Shown: positions 27,308 through 35,565 of the stretch, piece by piece
Numbering within the stretch: the stretch's first letter is position 1
Layout of the letters: every line of letters starts with the position of its first letter
Origin: Psychromonas sp. SA13A
GTDB lineage: Bacteria > Pseudomonadota > Gammaproteobacteria > Enterobacterales > Psychromonadaceae
NCBI RefSeq assembly: GCF_011378715.1
Contig: NZ_WTKU01000014.1
Coordinates: 1-64,000, forward strand
Reading direction: 5' to 3'
Length of the DNA stretch: 64,000 nt
Program-made: the position numbers and the translations under genes
Notes under the pieces: model-generated
The model's database searches: none
Seen by the model: only the letters and a program-made list of their open reading frames with translations
What the model was told of the DNA's origin: nothing

Positions 27308-27490
27308 ATTAAAGAAATTACTAGCATTAGGATTTTTAAATTCGCAATAAAAATTAGAAATACCTACAAAGTTAAGTAAATCAATTAAAATAGCTATACG
27401 ATAATATTTAAATTTTAATAAAGGAGCGCTTTGATAGACTTTACTAAGTTGCTGGCTATATGCGCGATAAACTAGTTATTTTTTTACGCC
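27308..27490. other. Gap between convergent genes
   Basis: AT-rich spacer; no clear terminator or gene is seen. Confidence 0.4.
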
Positions 27491-27868
27491 TTAATTTAGG
27501 TCCACTGCGTATTTTTTTAGTAATTCCATTGACACAATATCTAGCGCTTTAATGTGAGTCCTTGTGAGATGAATTCTGGGGGCCATATTAGCTTTTTCTG
27601 CCTCCAACCACCGCATTGCACATAAACACCAACAATTTCCAGGCTTTAAACCTTTAAAGTTAAATTCAGGTACAGGAGTAGATAAGTCATTTCCTCTAAG
27701 TTTTGAATATTCCAAGAACTCTTTTGTTACTTTAATGCAGACAGTATGTGAACCAACATCATCTTTATTGGTATTACATTTGCCATCACGGTAAAAACCA
27801 GTAATTGGGTCCCCACAACAAACTTCTAGTGCTTCACCAAATACATTTATAGATTCATCCATTCCCAT
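27491..27868 (-). CDS. DUF2237 family protein
   Basis: 125-residue protein of the DUF2237 family, function unknown. Signatures are NVFGEALEVCCGDPITGFYRDG at the N-terminus (given here in part), GSHTVCIKVTKEFLEYSK, and the Cys-rich PGNCWCLCAMRWLEA. C-terminal RTHIKALDIVSMELLKKYAVD closes the domain. An AGG lies nine bases before the ATG. It stands alone. Confidence 0.8.
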   Translation of the reverse strand: MGMDESINVFGEALEVCCGDPITGFYRDGKCNTNKDDVGSHTVCIKVTKEFLEYSKLRGNDLSTPVPEFNFKGLKPGNCWCLCAMRWLEAEKANMAPRIHLTRTHIKALDIVSMELLKKYAVDLN

Positions 27869-28079
27869 ATCGCAATACCTTTAATTTATTTAAATTCCAT
27901 AGAACAATACCTGTCTGAAACAATAAATCAATTAGTTAAAGTTGTTAATAAAGTTTAAAAAAATTAAACAATAGAAATATTCTATATTCATAACGAAAAT
28001 ACAGAAGATTCAAGCCTCTGTTGTCTGTTTTATTTTCAGGAGTAAAAACTGATTTAATTATTCTTTATTCAAAAATAGA
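27869..28079. other. Gap before the tRNA region, nothing recognised
   Basis: AT-rich spacer with no gene or clear structure. Confidence 0.4.
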
Positions 28080-28168
28080 TGGTGCGGAATGAAGAGACTT
28101 GAGCTCTCAGACCTTACGCGTTCTTTGGGATTAGCTGAACCTAATTCTGGTGCGTCTAGCAATTCCTC
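28080..28168 (-). pseudogene. Decayed tRNA-Leu copy 1
   Basis: Aligns along most of its length with the intact tRNA-Leu at 28590-28674: the 3' CCA and TGCGGAA end, the T arm (GAGACTTGAGCTCTC) and parts of the D arm (GCGTCTAGCAATTCC) are kept. The anticodon region is scrambled (TTTGGGATTAG) and the acceptor 5' strand is lost. It cannot fold to a working tRNA. Confidence 0.8.
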
Positions 28169-28181
28169 AAATTTCAGGCAT

Positions 28182-28205
28182 AAAAAAACCAGCAATTAGC
28201 TGGTT
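28182..28205 (-). terminator. Terminator copy between decayed tRNA-Leu copies
   Basis: AACCAGC and GCTGGTT pair across AATTA, with a run of T on the minus-strand side. It is a near duplicate of the terminator at 28535-28559. Confidence 0.8.
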
Positions 28206-28235
28206 AATTTATTTCTTAACTGGTGTGGTTAAGAA

Positions 28236-28489
28236 TGGTGCGGAATGAAGAGACTTGAGCTTTCACACCTTACGCGTTCTATACCAATCTAGTTGAGTAG
28301 ATGACCGTATATTACGCAGGAAAAATAAAAAGTAGCAAGGCGTTTGATTGAGTAATAGCTAGCTATTGGGATTGAAAACAACGCAGGTAGTTTTGATTTT
28401 AACCAGTAAGGTAGGTTAGATAGTTAACTACATTGGTATTAATAGCTGAACCTAATTCTAGTGTGTTTATCAATTACGCCACTTTCGTA
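28236..28489 (-). pseudogene. Decayed tRNA-Leu copy 2, split by an insert
   Basis: The tRNA 3' half is seen at 28236-28280 (GGTGCGGAATGAAGAGACTT and onward) and the 5' half at 28441-28489 (TAGCTGAACCTAATTCTAG, then CAATTACGCCACTTTCG). The two halves are separated by a 157-bp MITE-like insert at 28282-28438. Several stem positions are also changed, so the copy was probably decayed before or after the insertion. Confidence 0.8.
28282..28438. mobile_element. MITE-like element inside a tRNA-Leu pseudogene
   Basis: The ends are imperfect inverted repeats of about 26 bp: TACCAATCTAGTTGAGTAGA at the left and, read inverted from the right, TACCAATGTAGTTAACTATC, both followed by a T and then A/G-ACC. 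The element is 157 bp, has no coding capacity and interrupts a sequence that continues on both sides as tRNA-Leu. These are the marks of a miniature inverted-repeat transposable element; a TA target is possible. Confidence 0.75.
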
Positions 28490-28534
28490 AGTTTAAATTT
28501 GAGAGTCTTTTGCAATTTCTCAAATTTTAGGCAT

Positions 28535-28559
28535 AAAAAAACCAGCTAATAAGCTGGTT
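28535..28559 (-). terminator. Terminator of the tRNA operon
   Basis: AACCAGCT and AGCTGGTT pair across AATA, with seven T residues following on the minus strand. It lies 31 bases after the last intact tRNA of the operon. Confidence 0.88.
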
Positions 28560-28589
28560 AATTTATTTCTTAACTGGTGTGGTTAAGAA

Positions 28590-28674
28590 TGGTGCGGAAG
28601 GAGAGACTTGAACTCTCACACCTTACGATACTAGAACCTAAATCTAGCGCGTCTACCAATTCCGCCACTTCCGC
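28590..28674 (-). tRNA. leuW: tRNA-Leu (anticodon UAG)
   Basis: 85 nt including encoded CCA. The acceptor GCGGAAG pairs with CTTCCGC, a long variable arm is present, and the anticodon loop TTTAGGT reads TAG. It is the last intact gene of the minus-strand tRNA operon. Confidence 0.95.
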
Positions 28675-28680
28675 AAAATT

Positions 28681-28755
28681 TGGCTGGGATAAGAGGATTT
28701 GAACCTCTGAATGCCGAGATCAAAACCCGGTGCCTTACCGCTTGGCGATATCCCA
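28681..28755 (-). tRNA. tRNA-Gln (anticodon UUG)
   Basis: 75 nt with encoded CCA. Acceptor TGGGATA pairs with TATCCCA; the anticodon loop TTTTGAT reads TTG. It is identical to the copy at 28839-28913. Confidence 0.95.
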
Positions 28756-28838
28756 GTTGTAAATTTTAGAGAGTTTATTCTCTTTCAAGTTTAGCCTTCT
28801 TCAAGGATTCCAATCCGTTAAAAACGAATTAGAGAATG

Positions 28839-28913
28839 TGGCTGGGATAAGAGGATTTGAACCTCTGAATGCCGAGATCAAAACCCGGTGCCTTACCGCT
28901 TGGCGATATCCCA
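28839..28913 (-). tRNA. tRNA-Gln (anticodon UUG), second copy
   Basis: 75 nt with encoded CCA, identical to the copy at 28681-28755. The spacer holds an AGAG-TTTATT-CTCT hairpin-like element that recurs between the tRNAs of this operon. Confidence 0.95.
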
Positions 28914-28948
28914 ATCGTTATTTTAAAGAGTTCATTCTCTTAAGAACA

Positions 28949-29002
28949 TGCCGAGATCCTATATTAAAATCCTGCGGTTTATTACCGCTTGGCGATATCC
29001 CA
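28949..29002 (-). pseudogene. Truncated tRNA-Gln remnant
   Basis: The 5' part of tRNA-Gln is kept (TGGGATATCGCCAAGCGGTA on the minus strand), the anticodon arm is altered (TTTTAATATAGGATCTCGGC in place of the normal loop), and the T arm with 3' acceptor is missing. A third Gln gene has decayed here between the Leu and Gln genes. Confidence 0.82.
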
Positions 29003-29097
29003 ATTACTATTTTTAAGAGTTTAATCTCTTGGCTTGCGCCGAATTGTTTTTTTAAAGAGTTGAACTTCTCTGATTGGATTCTTTATTGAATAAAGAA

Positions 29098-29182
29098 TGG
29101 TGCGGAAGGAGAGACTTGAACTCTCACACCTTACGATACTAGAACCTAAATCTAGCGCGTCTACCAATTCCGCCACTTCCGC
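29098..29182 (-). tRNA. leuW: tRNA-Leu (anticodon UAG), second copy
   Basis: 85 nt with encoded CCA, identical to the copy at 28590-28674. It follows the tRNA-Met gene by 10 bases in the same transcript, the leuW position of the E. coli metT operon. Confidence 0.95.
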
Positions 29183-29192
29183 GTAAAGTAAA

Positions 29193-29269
29193 TGGTGGCT
29201 ACACCGGGATTTGAACCTGGGACCCCATCATTATGAGTGATGTGCTCTAACCAGCTGAGCTATGTAGCC
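29193..29269 (-). tRNA. metT: tRNA-Met (anticodon CAU), elongator
   Basis: 77 nt with encoded CCA. Acceptor GGCTACA pairs with TGTAGCC; the anticodon loop reads CAT. Its sequence pattern (GGCTACATAGCTCAGCTGG) is that of the elongator tRNA-Met. It is the first gene of the operon. Confidence 0.95.
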
Positions 29270-29320
29270 ATTTTTTACTTTAATCTTAACAACCGCTGCA
29301 GAACAGTACGTCGTTTCGAT

Positions 29321-29356
29321 GGGGCGCATTATGCGGATATCAGTGAACCTCGTCAA
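29321..29356 (-). promoter_or_regulatory. Sigma-70 promoter of the tRNA operon
   Basis: On the minus strand, TTGACG (29351-29356), a 17-bp spacer and CATAAT (29328-29333) are followed by the discriminator GCGCCCC. The GC-rich discriminator is typical of stable-RNA promoters under stringent control. Confidence 0.85.
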
Positions 29357-29514
29357 CTATTTTTTAATAAAAAAAACGTTTTTTTGTTTTTTTGCTTAAT
29401 TGCTAATCAAGTTGTTTTTATTTTGTGCAAACATAATCAAAAACAACGCTGAATAGAGTTTTATATGCCTGAAAAAGATAAACTGGCTCTCATTTAATTC
29501 AAGAAAAGTGAAAC

Positions 29515-30723
29515 ATGAAAATATTACACACCTCAGATTGGCACCTTGGCCAGTATTTTATGATGAAAACGCGTGAAAAAGAACATCAGCAATTTTTATC
29601 CTGGTTAATTGAAACAGTGAATGACCAAAAGGTAGATGCTGTGATTGTCGCGGGTGATATTTTCGATAGTGCTTCGCCTGCTTCTTATGCGCGTAAGTTG
29701 TATGCAGACTTTGTGGTGCAATTACAGCAGAGTTATTGTTCGCAGTTAGTGATTGTTTCAGGTAACCATGACAGCGTTGCGGTGTTAAATGAAAGTAAAT
29801 CTTTATTAAACGCGTTAAATGTCGCTGTGCTTGCTGGTTTAAGTGAAAATTTAAACGACCATATAATTGAAATAAGTAACAGTAAAGGTGAGAAAGGGCT
29901 GGTTTGTGCTTTACCTTTTTTACGCGCAACGGATGTGATGAGTGGCGAGCATGGTTTATCTGCCAAACAAAAGCAGATGAACCTTCAACAGGGTATCGCA
30001 CAAACCTATGAAGACATTTATCAGTTAGCAAAACAAAAACAAACTGAGCAACATCAACTAGTAATGGCAACTGGTCATTTAACCGCTGTCGGGTGTTCCG
30101 TTACTGAGTCTGTTCGCGATATTTATATCGGTACCCTAACGGCTTTCCCATCAACCTTATTTCCTGCCTTTGATTATATTGCGCTTGGTCATCTTCATCG
30201 TTCTCAAATGGTGCAAAAAAATAATACGGTTCGTTATTCAGGTTCACCTATCCCTTTAAGTTTTGATGAAAGTAAGCACCAAAAACAAGTGGTTATTATT
30301 GAAGCTGATGGGGAAGAGTTAACAGTTAATGAATATCCAATTCCTTGTTTTCAGCCATTGATGGTGATCACGGGGGATTTAAAACAAGTAAGTGAGCAAT
30401 TAACGGCGCTAGTTAATGAGTCAAAGGATGATGAAATTTGGGCTGAAGTGAAATTAAAGCAAGCTTATGTGGAGATAGATTTACAGTCGGTATTGAATGA
30501 AATCGTGGTTGATAGTGGTATTGAGATTTTAAAAGTGAGTAGTCCGCAGGTGAATGAGTCCAGCCAATGGAGCGAACAGCAAGGGGTGACGCTTGAAACC
30601 TTAACACCTACGCAGTTATTTGAATACAGGTTAAGCAGCGAAGAACATCTCAGCGACGTTCAGCAGGAACAATTAACCTTGTTATACAAACAAGTGTTAG
30701 CGGATGTGGAGGCGCAATCATGA
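29515..30723 (+). CDS. sbcD: Exonuclease subunit SbcD
   Basis: Mre11-type nuclease subunit of SbcCD, which cuts hairpins and protein-blocked DNA ends. 402 residues. Metallophosphoesterase motifs are all present: SDWHLGQ (about 7-13), GDIFD (45-49), GNHDS (83-87), GHLHRSQ around 223-229. Start ATG after AAGAAAAG. It overlaps sbcC by four bases (ATGA), so the two are translated together. Confidence 0.95.
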   Translation: MKILHTSDWHLGQYFMMKTREKEHQQFLSWLIETVNDQKVDAVIVAGDIFDSASPASYARKLYADFVVQLQQSYCSQLVIVSGNHDSVAVLNESKSLLNALNVAVLAGLSENLNDHIIEISNSKGEKGLVCALPFLRATDVMSGEHGLSAKQKQMNLQQGIAQTYEDIYQLAKQKQTEQHQLVMATGHLTAVGCSVTESVRDIYIGTLTAFPSTLFPAFDYIALGHLHRSQMVQKNNTVRYSGSPIPLSFDESKHQKQVVIIEADGEELTVNEYPIPCFQPLMVITGDLKQVSEQLTALVNESKDDEIWAEVKLKQAYVEIDLQSVLNEIVVDSGIEILKVSSPQVNESSQWSEQQGVTLETLTPTQLFEYRLSSEEHLSDVQQEQLTLLYKQVLADVEAQS

Positions 30724-33700
30724 GAATTTGTAGCTTACGCTTTAAAAACTTAAATTCATTAAAGGGCCATTGGAAAATAGATTTTCAATCGCAAGCTTTT
30801 GTCGATAATGGGTTATTTGTTATCACAGGGCAAACGGGCGCAGGTAAAAGTACTATTTTAGATGCGCTATGTTTGGCTTTATACCAACAAACTCCGCGCT
30901 TAGATAAAATAACGCACAGTAAAAATGAGCTAATGACTCGTGGCACAGGGGATTGTGAAGCAGAGGTTGAGTTTGCCGTTAAAGGTAAAAAGTATCGTGT
31001 TTTTTGGGGACAAAGCCGAGCTAGAAAAAGTGCTTTGGGTAAGTTACAACCTCCCTTTGCTGAGTTAGCCGATGACAACGGAAAAATTATTGCCAGTAAA
31101 GTCAGTGACGTTTTAAAGCAAGTGGTCGAAATAACAGGATTAGATTTCTCTCGTTTTACAAAGTCTATGTTGTTAGCACAAGGTGGGTTTGCTGCTTTTT
31201 TAAATGCACCGGCCAAGGAGCGTGGCGAATTATTAGAAGAGTTAACGGGCACAGAGATTTACGCGCAAATCTCAAGGCAAGTTTTTGAGCAAAATAAAAT
31301 CGTGCAAGCAGAGTTGAAAGTGTTAAGTGCCCAGTCTCAAGTATTGACCTTACTCGGTGAAGAAGAGGTTACTCAGTTACAGGCAAATATTGAATTATTA
31401 GAGACTAAAAAATCAGAGAATGATAAATCCGTTAAAGCATTAGAGTTAGCTATTCGTTGGCACCAAACGGCACAGTCATTAGCCGACGAGTTAACCGTGC
31501 AACAACTACAATTCGATTCTGCGCAAACAGCGGTGAATGATTTTGAAGTAGATAAAGCGCGTTTGCAGCTAGCTGAAAAAGCACAACGTTTAAAACAAAG
31601 CTTTGAATATTTGCAGGCAGTGACTGAAAAATGCCTGCAGTTACAAAGTACGCTCACTACTAGACAGCAACAAGCGGATCAATTAGCAGAAGAAATAAAG
31701 TTACAAGCGCTTAAGGTTTCTGACCTTTCTGAAGCCAAAGAGAAGGTTTTTACAAGTAGTGAAAAACAGCTCTCTGAGATTAATAAGTCGTTGATCCCGC
31801 TGGATCTGAGCATTAAATCAACGCAGCAAAGCTTAGTAGACAAAAAGCATGACGCTACATTATTGGCTAAGCAGATAGACGAAAAGCAAAGCGCATTGCT
31901 AGCAGAACAATCGAGTTTAAGCGGTAAGCAGAAAACATTAACAGCTCTGGAGTTGAAAAATGCTGCACAGCCAGCGCTTGAGCAGTTACAGAAGAACTTG
32001 CCTTTAGTTGAGCATCAGATAAGTGATTTCATCAAGCATCAACACAATCAATTAACGCTTAACAATAAAGATAAAAAATTAGCTGAGCATTTAACTACGC
32101 AGCAGAACCTGCACTCTGAAGAGCAAAAAAAAGGCGCTTTATTAGTACAACAGCAGTCACAAGCTGAGCAGTTGGTTAGCCATAAAAAACAACAAATTGA
32201 ACAATTATTTTTAGCGCATCAGTTAACTGATTCAAGCCAGCTTAATAGCGCTATTAATCAGTTATACAATGAACAACAGACTGTTTCTTTGCAAATTCAA
32301 TTAGCAGAAAAAATTCAGTTGAATGGTGACGCTAATGCAAAGAAAATGCAGGCGGTTAATCTATTAAAGTCGCAACACCAGGAAACGGCGTTGACGTTAC
32401 AGGGCTTAAAAGATAAAGGATTAATCCTTAAGCAGAATGTTGCTGATTTAAAGCGTTTGCTTAAACAGGAACAAATTATCTTAAGCTTGTCGGGTTTACA
32501 GCAACAGGTTCAACCTGATCAAGCTTGTCCTTTATGCGGGTCATTAGATCATCCCGCGCTAGAAAACTATCAACCTGTGGATGATGGTAATACTGAAAGG
32601 CGTTTGCAAAATAAAGAAGAAGAGTTAATTACTGCACGCAGTGATTACGCGGGAATACAATCAGATTATAAAGCGCAACAAGTGCAACTTTCTAATTTAA
32701 CTAATGAATTAGAGGAACTGAACACCGCCAAACAAGCTTTATTAGCAGAGTGGCAAGCTGGCTATCAACAACCTTACCTTGAGCAAAGTTTAAATCAATT
32801 ACGTGAGCAATTGCCTGAATTAAAACAAAAGCTAGAGAAATTTAGCGATGTGCAAAATTCGTTACAACAATTTAATGAACAATTACAAAAAGCACAGAAT
32901 GAAGCGCAGCAGTTACAGCAACAGCTAAGCGCACAGCAACAAAAGCTCAACAGTTGTGAGCAAAACATCGCCAGTGTAAAAGCTGATATTAATGCCAATG
33001 CACATCTGTTAGCGCAAGAGGATGAGTTATTAGCGGCGCAAAAGCAAAGTATCACTGCTTTATTGAGCGAAGAAGAGGCGAAACAATTATTTGCCGCACC
33101 GCAAACTTGGTTAACCACACAACAACAAAAAATCAATGAATTTGAACAGGATAAACAACAGGTAAAAACCTTATCTGAAGAGATACAGCAACTTAATCAA
33201 AGTGTGTTGTTAAAGGAGCAAGCGTTAAATCAAATTAAAGCGACTTCAAGTGAATTAAGTGCTGCGTTGACCTTGATTGATGAGCAGTTATCAAAAGATA
33301 AACAACAACGTTTTGATCAGTTTGGTGATAAACCACAGCAAGTATTAGTGGATGAGAGCAAACAAGCGCAAGTTGCTGCGGAACTACAGCGCGATCAGGC
33401 GTTGTCTGTGCAACAAACATTATTGAACAAGCAAAATGAATCATCTGGTCAGCTATCATCGCTTAACACGCAACTTGAAGAACAACAGTTAGAAAAGGAA
33501 CGTCAACAAACGCTGTTTTCTGAAAAACTTGCAGCCAGTGATTTTGATGACCAAAAAGCGTTGCAGAGTGCGATGTTAACAGAATTAGAAATCAATCAGC
33601 TACAGACATTACAAGCGACACTCAATGAACAGCTAATAAGTCATAGAAGTAAATTAGCGGCTTTAACTGATCGCCATCAAGCACATCTTAAACAGCAAGT

Positions 33701-34439
33701 GAGTAAAGACTCGCTCACTGAATTAGAGTTAAAACTCGCGACTTATATGCAGAAAAATGAAGAGATTAATCAGCAATGGTTAACGGATAAAGCAACGCTC
33801 AGTAGCGATAAAGTGAATCAACAGAAGCAAGCTAGCATTATTGCGGAGCAACAAAAACGTAAGGAACATGCGGAATATTGGCAACTTTTAAATACGATGA
33901 TCGGCGCTGCAGACGGCAATAAGTATCGAGAGTTTGTACAGGGGCTAACTTTAGATAACCTAGTGCAATTAGCTAACCAAGAGATGGGTAATTTACACCA
34001 ACGTTATCAATTAAAGCGTAATCAAGAAGACAAACTAGCGTTACAAGTAGTGGATTTATGGCAAGCAAATACAGTGCGGGATGTGAAAACATTGTCGGGC
34101 GGTGAAAGCTTTTTAGTGAGCTTAGGGTTAGCGCTAGCGTTATCAAACTTGGTGAGCCATAAAACACAGATAGAATCGTTATTTTTAGATGAAGGCTTTG
34201 GCACGCTTGATGGAAACACCTTAGAAGTCGCATTAGAGGCGTTGGAAAGACTTAATGCCTCTGGAAAGCTGATTGGTATTATTTCCCATGTGGATGCATT
34301 AAAAGAGCGTATTAATCATCAAATTCACGTGACTAAAGGTGCGTCAGCCGGATTTAGTCAATTAGCCCCTGAATATCATTTTATTGGTAGTACTGCTTCC
34401 GCAGATTCGAATGCTGCGGATGATTCAGCTGGTACGTAA
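30720..34439 (+). CDS. sbcC: Exonuclease subunit SbcC
   Basis: Rad50-type ATPase and tether of SbcCD. 1239 residues. Walker A GQTGAGKST is at 37-45. Long coiled coils flank a zinc hook at C603 and C606 (ACPLCG). The ABC signature KTLSGGESFLVSL is near residue 1125 and Walker B SLFLDEGFGTLD near 1156. The coiled coil is rich in Gln and Leu, as in related species. The short Ala/Ser/Asp-rich tail after residue 1222 is not conserved. Coupled to sbcD. Confidence 0.95.
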   Translation: MRICSLRFKNLNSLKGHWKIDFQSQAFVDNGLFVITGQTGAGKSTILDALCLALYQQTPRLDKITHSKNELMTRGTGDCEAEVEFAVKGKKYRVFWGQSRARKSALGKLQPPFAELADDNGKIIASKVSDVLKQVVEITGLDFSRFTKSMLLAQGGFAAFLNAPAKERGELLEELTGTEIYAQISRQVFEQNKIVQAELKVLSAQSQVLTLLGEEEVTQLQANIELLETKKSENDKSVKALELAIRWHQTAQSLADELTVQQLQFDSAQTAVNDFEVDKARLQLAEKAQRLKQSFEYLQAVTEKCLQLQSTLTTRQQQADQLAEEIKLQALKVSDLSEAKEKVFTSSEKQLSEINKSLIPLDLSIKSTQQSLVDKKHDATLLAKQIDEKQSALLAEQSSLSGKQKTLTALELKNAAQPALEQLQKNLPLVEHQISDFIKHQHNQLTLNNKDKKLAEHLTTQQNLHSEEQKKGALLVQQQSQAEQLVSHKKQQIEQLFLAHQLTDSSQLNSAINQLYNEQQTVSLQIQLAEKIQLNGDANAKKMQAVNLLKSQHQETALTLQGLKDKGLILKQNVADLKRLLKQEQIILSLSGLQQQVQPDQACPLCGSLDHPALENYQPVDDGNTERRLQNKEEELITARSDYAGIQSDYKAQQVQLSNLTNELEELNTAKQALLAEWQAGYQQPYLEQSLNQLREQLPELKQKLEKFSDVQNSLQQFNEQLQKAQNEAQQLQQQLSAQQQKLNSCEQNIASVKADINANAHLLAQEDELLAAQKQSITALLSEEEAKQLFAAPQTWLTTQQQKINEFEQDKQQVKTLSEEIQQLNQSVLLKEQALNQIKATSSELSAALTLIDEQLSKDKQQRFDQFGDKPQQVLVDESKQAQVAAELQRDQALSVQQTLLNKQNESSGQLSSLNTQLEEQQLEKERQQTLFSEKLAASDFDDQKALQSAMLTELEINQLQTLQATLNEQLISHRSKLAALTDRHQAHLKQQVSKDSLTELELKLATYMQKNEEINQQWLTDKATLSSDKVNQQKQASIIAEQQKRKEHAEYWQLLNTMIGAADGNKYREFVQGLTLDNLVQLANQEMGNLHQRYQLKRNQEDKLALQVVDLWQANTVRDVKTLSGGESFLVSLGLALALSNLVSHKTQIESLFLDEGFGTLDGNTLEVALEALERLNASGKLIGIISHVDALKERINHQIHVTKGASAGFSQLAPEYHFIGSTASADSNAADDSAGT

Positions 34440-34453
34440 AAGGTGCAGGACAT

Positions 34454-34496
34454 CCGTTAGATAAAAGGTTGTAGGCATAAACTAAAGATCTAACGG
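34454..34496. other. 9-bp inverted repeat after sbcC
   Basis: CCGTTAGAT (34454-34462) is repeated inverted as ATCTAACGG (34488-34496), separated by 25 bases. There is no following T-run, so a terminator role is uncertain. Confidence 0.5.
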
Positions 34497-34625
34497 TGAT
34501 GCGCCAATGCAAACAAAGTGCGCTTTAACGCTTTAAGCAGGTATTTTCGCGCACAACACTCTGAATAATTAATAGATATTACGGCATAATCAAGTAAGAT
34601 CATGAAAAAAACCGCAGGGGATAAT

Positions 34626-35387
34626 ATGTTACAACAACAAAGGCACAGCAAAATTCTTGAATTATTAAGTCAATTGGGCCGTGTTTATGCAACTGAATTG
34701 AGCCTGCAATTAGGTGTGTCTGAAGATACGGTACGCCGAGATTTAAAATTATTAGATGAACTTAAGCAATTACGTCGTGTGCATGGTGGCGCTTTACCTT
34801 TGCAGCATGAAAGCCAAGAGTATCGCCAACGCCATGAAGAAATCGACCCCTTAAAGCAACGTGTTGCACTAGCTGCTATTCCGTTAATTAAAGAGGGGCA
34901 AACGATTCTGATTGATTCGGGAAGTACTTGCCTACAACTTGCAATGAATTTACCGACGCATTTTAATTTTACCGTGGTTACGCCAAGTCCGCTGGTGGCC
35001 ACTAAGCTTATCCACCATAATAATATTGAGTTGATTTTGTTAGGTGGGAAAATATTCAAACCTTCGGTGATGGCACTTGGTGCAACCACTAATGCTATGT
35101 TAAGAAAGATTCATTTTGACTGTAGTTTTTTAGGGGTGTGTGCGTTACATCCAAGCCAAGGGTTAAGCATTAATCATATTGATGAAGCAGAAACATTATC
35201 CACTATTATTGAGCAATCAGAGCAAGTGGTGACCTTAGCGTCCTATTTGAAATTAGGAAAAATGGCGACACATAAAGTTTGTGATGCGCACAAAATTGAT
35301 TGCCTAGTAACAGATTCAAGCTCAGACCCTAAGCTATTAGCCTTATTTTCAGAGCAAGGGATTGATATTAAAATTTGCGCTGATTAA
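34626..35387 (+). CDS. DeoR-family regulator
   Basis: 253-residue DeoR/GlpR-type repressor. The N-terminal winged helix (RHSKILELLSQLGRVYATELS, given in part) includes the DeoR fingerprint VSEDTVRRDLKLLDE. The C-terminal sugar-phosphate sensor has DSGSTCLQLA and LLGGKIF. The ATG at 34626 follows AGGGGATA at good spacing and is preferred to the ATG 24 bases upstream. No sugar operon lies next to it, so the target is unknown. Confidence 0.82.
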   Translation: MLQQQRHSKILELLSQLGRVYATELSLQLGVSEDTVRRDLKLLDELKQLRRVHGGALPLQHESQEYRQRHEEIDPLKQRVALAAIPLIKEGQTILIDSGSTCLQLAMNLPTHFNFTVVTPSPLVATKLIHHNNIELILLGGKIFKPSVMALGATTNAMLRKIHFDCSFLGVCALHPSQGLSINHIDEAETLSTIIEQSEQVVTLASYLKLGKMATHKVCDAHKIDCLVTDSSSDPKLLALFSEQGIDIKICAD

Positions 35388-35565
35388 CCTCGATGAGTTG
35401 CAAACAATACCAAGTTAGCTACGCTATACAGGCTAATAAACTGCAATATTAGCCAATGAAATATGAGTCACTGGAATATTAGGTAAATAGAATAAAGTCA
35501 AAATGCTATATTTTTAAGCGAATAACAGTAAACAGCATTCGAAACATAGGGAAGTTTAGAAAGTT

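Noticed and set aside
27308-28079. Hidden small genes around the DUF2237 gene
   Set aside because: No frame with a ribosome-binding site or recognisable product was found.
28838-29089. Open frame of 83 codons on the plus strand
   Set aside because: It lies across tRNA-Gln genes and their decayed copy; the translation is the antisense of tRNA.
29558-30070. 170-codon frame opposite sbcD
   Set aside because: Shadow of sbcD, no family signature.
34454-34496. Terminator after sbcC
   Set aside because: The inverted repeat has a 25-base loop and no T-run; kept only as an inverted repeat.
35400-35460. Second MITE copy (ATACCAAGTTAGCTACGC)
   Set aside because: Only the first few bases resemble the TACCAAT end and no inverted partner was found.
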